The translations under genes were made by a program, and so were the position numbers. Below are positions 5,733-6,816 of a stretch of DNA of 6,816 nt, one piece after another. Below the pieces are notes generated by a model. It made no database searches. It was given only the letters and a program-made list of their open reading frames with translations, and was not told the DNA's origin. Position 1 is the first letter of the stretch. Every line of letters starts with the position of its first letter. Origin of the DNA: Nodosilinea sp. BSH.14 (lineage in GTDB: Bacteria > Cyanobacteriota > Cyanobacteriia > Phormidesmidales > Phormidesmidaceae); contig JALQST010000168.1 in the NCBI GenBank assembly GCA_023264315.1, positions 1-6,816 on the forward strand, written 5' to 3'.

Positions 5733-5750
5733 TCTTAATATTCTCTTAAT
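5733..5750. promoter_or_regulatory. TCTTAAT direct repeat with 11-bp spacing, possible response-regulator site
   Basis: TCTTAAT is found at 5733-5739 and 5744-5750, exactly 11 bp apart, so both copies face the same side of the helix. OmpR/PhoB-family regulators bind such repeats. The cyanobacterial Pho box consists of CTTAACCT-like units with 3-bp spacers, and CTTAATAT-TCT-CTTAATCC partly resembles it (one mismatch per unit to YTTAAYYW, no third unit seen). Confidence 0.3.
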
Positions 5751-5768
5751 CCTTGTTGCGGATTCAAT

Positions 5769-5784
5769 GTTTCCTTCAGGAAAC
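5769..5784. other. Short perfect hairpin
   Basis: GTTTCC (5769-5774) and GGAAAC (5779-5784) form a perfect 6-bp stem with a TTCA tetraloop. No T-run follows on the plus strand, so it is not a standard terminator. It could be an element of an unrecognised RNA. Confidence 0.4.
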
Positions 5785-5911
5785 GATCACCCGCCGCCTA
5801 CCGTAGTTCTATTTAGGGAGACAATAGCCGATCTGGCAAGGCTTCAACGCCCTAGTAAAGTTTGCCTAAAAACCGACGACTAGGATAAAAAGCAGTGTCA
5901 AGATAGAACTG

Positions 5912-5939
5912 TTGTGACGAGTTTCATGCCGATTTTAAT
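5912..5939 (+). promoter_or_regulatory. Candidate nifJ promoter
   Basis: TTGTGA (5912-5917, four of six to TTGACA) and TTTAAT (5934-5939, five of six to TATAAT) are separated by 16 bp. This is the best sigma-70-type pair I found by eye upstream of nifJ. Transcription would start near 5946, giving a leader of roughly 255 nt that includes the 7-bp inverted repeat and the 42-codon ORF. Confidence 0.35.
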
Positions 5940-6008
5940 CTCGACAAACTGCCATAGCACATTCAAAAAATAAATGTCTTTTCGTTAAGGATTTCTTAGG
6001 AAATAGGC

Positions 6009-6031
6009 CAACTTAAACAAGACCTAAGTTG
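6009..6031. promoter_or_regulatory. 7-bp inverted repeat upstream of nifJ
   Basis: CAACTTA (6009-6015) and TAAGTTG (6025-6031) are perfect complements separated by 9 bp, 170 bp before the nifJ start. The geometry suits either a dimeric repressor operator or a leader hairpin. It does not match the NtcA consensus (GTA-N8-TAC), and I cannot assign a regulator. Confidence 0.35.
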
Positions 6032-6047
6032 AAAAAGTAAGACGCTC

Positions 6048-6176
6048 ATGCGGTCTATCAACGTTGGTTTTAGTTGGGATTTTAGTGCGGATTTGGTCAA
6101 TTTTGCCCTGCGCCATCACAAGCTTGGTCAGGGGTTCGCGGTTCAGATGCCCTCCGGTTGTTGGTCTGAGCCATAG
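6048..6176 (+). CDS. Candidate 42-codon leader ORF upstream of nifJ (doubtful)
   Basis: ATG at 6048 to TAG at 6174-6176 gives 42 residues with no recognised family: an N-terminal INVGFSWDFSADLVNF patch, a basic middle (LRHHK) and a C-terminal SGCWSEP. It ends 24 bp before the nifJ ATG on the same strand. No Shine-Dalgarno is visible before its ATG, and its codons lack the strong GC bias at third positions seen in neighbouring genes. Both points weigh against it. It could be a regulatory upstream ORF, or simply open by chance. Confidence 0.15.
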   Translation: MRSINVGFSWDFSADLVNFALRHHKLGQGFAVQMPSGCWSEP

Positions 6177-6188
6177 TCATCTAGTCCC

Positions 6189-6194
6189 AAGGGG
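6189..6194 (+). promoter_or_regulatory. nifJ: Shine-Dalgarno site of nifJ
   Basis: AAGGGG lies 6 bp before the ATG at 6201. This spacing and the MENQAFVTLDGNEA beginning, typical of the family, fix the nifJ start. Confidence 0.65.
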
Positions 6195-6200
6195 ATCGCA

Positions 6201-6816
6201 ATGGAAAATCAAGCGTTTGTCACCCTAGACGGTAATGAGGCGGTCGCCCAGGTGGCCTACCGTCTTAGCGAAGTCTGCGCCATCTACCCAATTACGCCCT
6301 CCTCACCCATGGGTGAGTGGGCCGATGCCTGGGCCTCGGTGAGCCAGCCCAATATTTGGGGCACGGTGCCCTCGGTGGTGGAAATGGAGAGCGAGGCCGG
6401 AGCGGCTGGAGCCGTCCATGGGGCGCTGCAAGCGGGGTCGTTGACGACCACCTTCACCGCCTCCCAGGGGTTGCTGTTGATGATCCCCAACCTCTACAAA
6501 ATTGCGGGGGAACTGACCTCGGCGGTGATCCACGTAGCGGCGCGATCCCTAGCTGCTCAAGGACTTTCTATCTTTGGTGATCACAGCGACATCATGGCGG
6601 TGCGGGCCACGGGTTGCGCTCTGCTCTGCTCCAACTCTGTGCAAGAAGCTCAGGACATGGCGGCTATTGCGATTCGGGCCAGCCTGGAATCGCGCATTCC
6701 CTTCCTGCACTTTTTCGATGGCTTCCGCACATCCCATGAGGTGCAGAAAATCGCCACCATCCCCGACGAGGTGCTGGCGGAATACGTGCCCTTCGACCTG
6801 GTGCTGCAACATCGCC
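6201..6816 (+). CDS. nifJ: Pyruvate:ferredoxin (flavodoxin) oxidoreductase NifJ, N-terminal part (3' end outside window)
   Basis: The frame is open from ATG 6201 to the window end, giving 205 of about 1200 residues. The enzyme decarboxylates pyruvate with thiamine diphosphate and coenzyme A to acetyl-CoA and CO2, and passes electrons through iron-sulfur clusters to ferredoxin or flavodoxin. Only domain I (POR N-terminal domain) is visible: TLDGNEAVAQVAYRLSE at 8-24, YPITPSS at 29-35, EMESEAGAAGAVHGALQAG at 61-79, TTTFTASQGLLLMIPN at 82-97, FGDHSDIMA at 125-133 and FLHFFDGFRTSHE at 168-180. Thr32, Glu65 and Arg115 fall one position after the Thr31, Glu64 and Arg114 that I recall as pyruvate/cofactor contacts in the Desulfovibrio enzyme. 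In cyanobacteria it serves fermentation and low-oxygen or mixotrophic carbon flow, and in diazotrophs electron supply to nitrogenase under iron limitation. No nif genes are seen here. The gene has a long upstream region and is divergent from rsmA. Confidence 0.97.
   Translation, partial: MENQAFVTLDGNEAVAQVAYRLSEVCAIYPITPSSPMGEWADAWASVSQPNIWGTVPSVVEMESEAGAAGAVHGALQAGSLTTTFTASQGLLLMIPNLYKIAGELTSAVIHVAARSLAAQGLSIFGDHSDIMAVRATGCALLCSNSVQEAQDMAAIAIRASLESRIPFLHFFDGFRTSHEVQKIATIPDEVLAEYVPFDLVLQHR

Larger units (their letters stand above)
5415..6200. other. Long AT-richer intergenic region between rsmA and nifJ
   Basis: These 786 bp separate two divergent genes and hold no convincing protein gene, tRNA or rRNA. 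Base composition changes visibly: by hand count 5941-6000 has 20 G/C in 60, against 42 in 60 at 1381-1440 inside the DUF4335 gene. The region must contain the promoters of rsmA (left part) and nifJ (right part). Also visible are a 6-bp hairpin (5769-5784), an 11-bp-spaced TCTTAAT repeat (5733-5750), repeated TTTAAGT words and a 7-bp inverted repeat (6009-6031). A small RNA or a long nifJ leader would fit, but I recognise no known RNA family. Confidence 0.7.

Noticed and set aside
5767..5883. 38-codon plus-strand ORF in the rsmA-nifJ gap
   Set aside because: No Shine-Dalgarno, a start codon overlapping a hairpin arm, no family resemblance and a length expected by chance in AT-richer DNA.
6270..6812. 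Minus-strand open frames opposite nifJ
   Set aside because: They are shadows of the well-conserved nifJ frame, which runs uninterrupted to the window end.

Overview
The window comes from a GC-rich cyanobacterium. The diagnostic genes are psbA (photosystem II D1 protein), a DUF3038-DUF4335 gene pair that I know only from cyanobacteria, and a cyanobacterial-type nifJ. I cannot name the species. D1 and the GC-rich flanks would fit a Leptolyngbya/Nodosilinea-like lineage, but that is a guess.

Layout from left to right: the 3' end of hrcA (+, cut by the window edge); a small DUF4126-like membrane protein (+); a two-gene minus-strand unit read from right to left as DUF3038 then DUF4335, convergent with the DUF4126-like gene; a 229-bp divergent promoter region holding a recognisable HLR1/RpaB box; psbA (+, complete, 361 codons); two abutting perfect hairpins in the 99-bp convergent gap; rsmA/ksgA (-, complete); a gene-poor, AT-richer intergenic stretch of about 790 bp; and the first 205 codons of nifJ (+, running off the right edge).

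The genes do not form one pathway. HrcA represses heat-shock chaperone genes, RsmA matures 16S rRNA, D1 is the PSII reaction-centre core, and NifJ oxidises pyruvate to acetyl-CoA with reduction of ferredoxin or flavodoxin. The strongest regulatory call is the HLR1 direct repeat at the psbA promoter. Together with Glu130 in D1 it points to a high-light-type psbA copy. The long nifJ upstream region carries several short repeats, one plausible promoter and one 42-codon candidate leader ORF, none of which can be proven from sequence alone. I see no mobile elements, CRISPR array, tRNA or rRNA. I found no clear novel multi-gene system. The least explained parts are the DUF3038/DUF4335 pair and the nifJ leader region.
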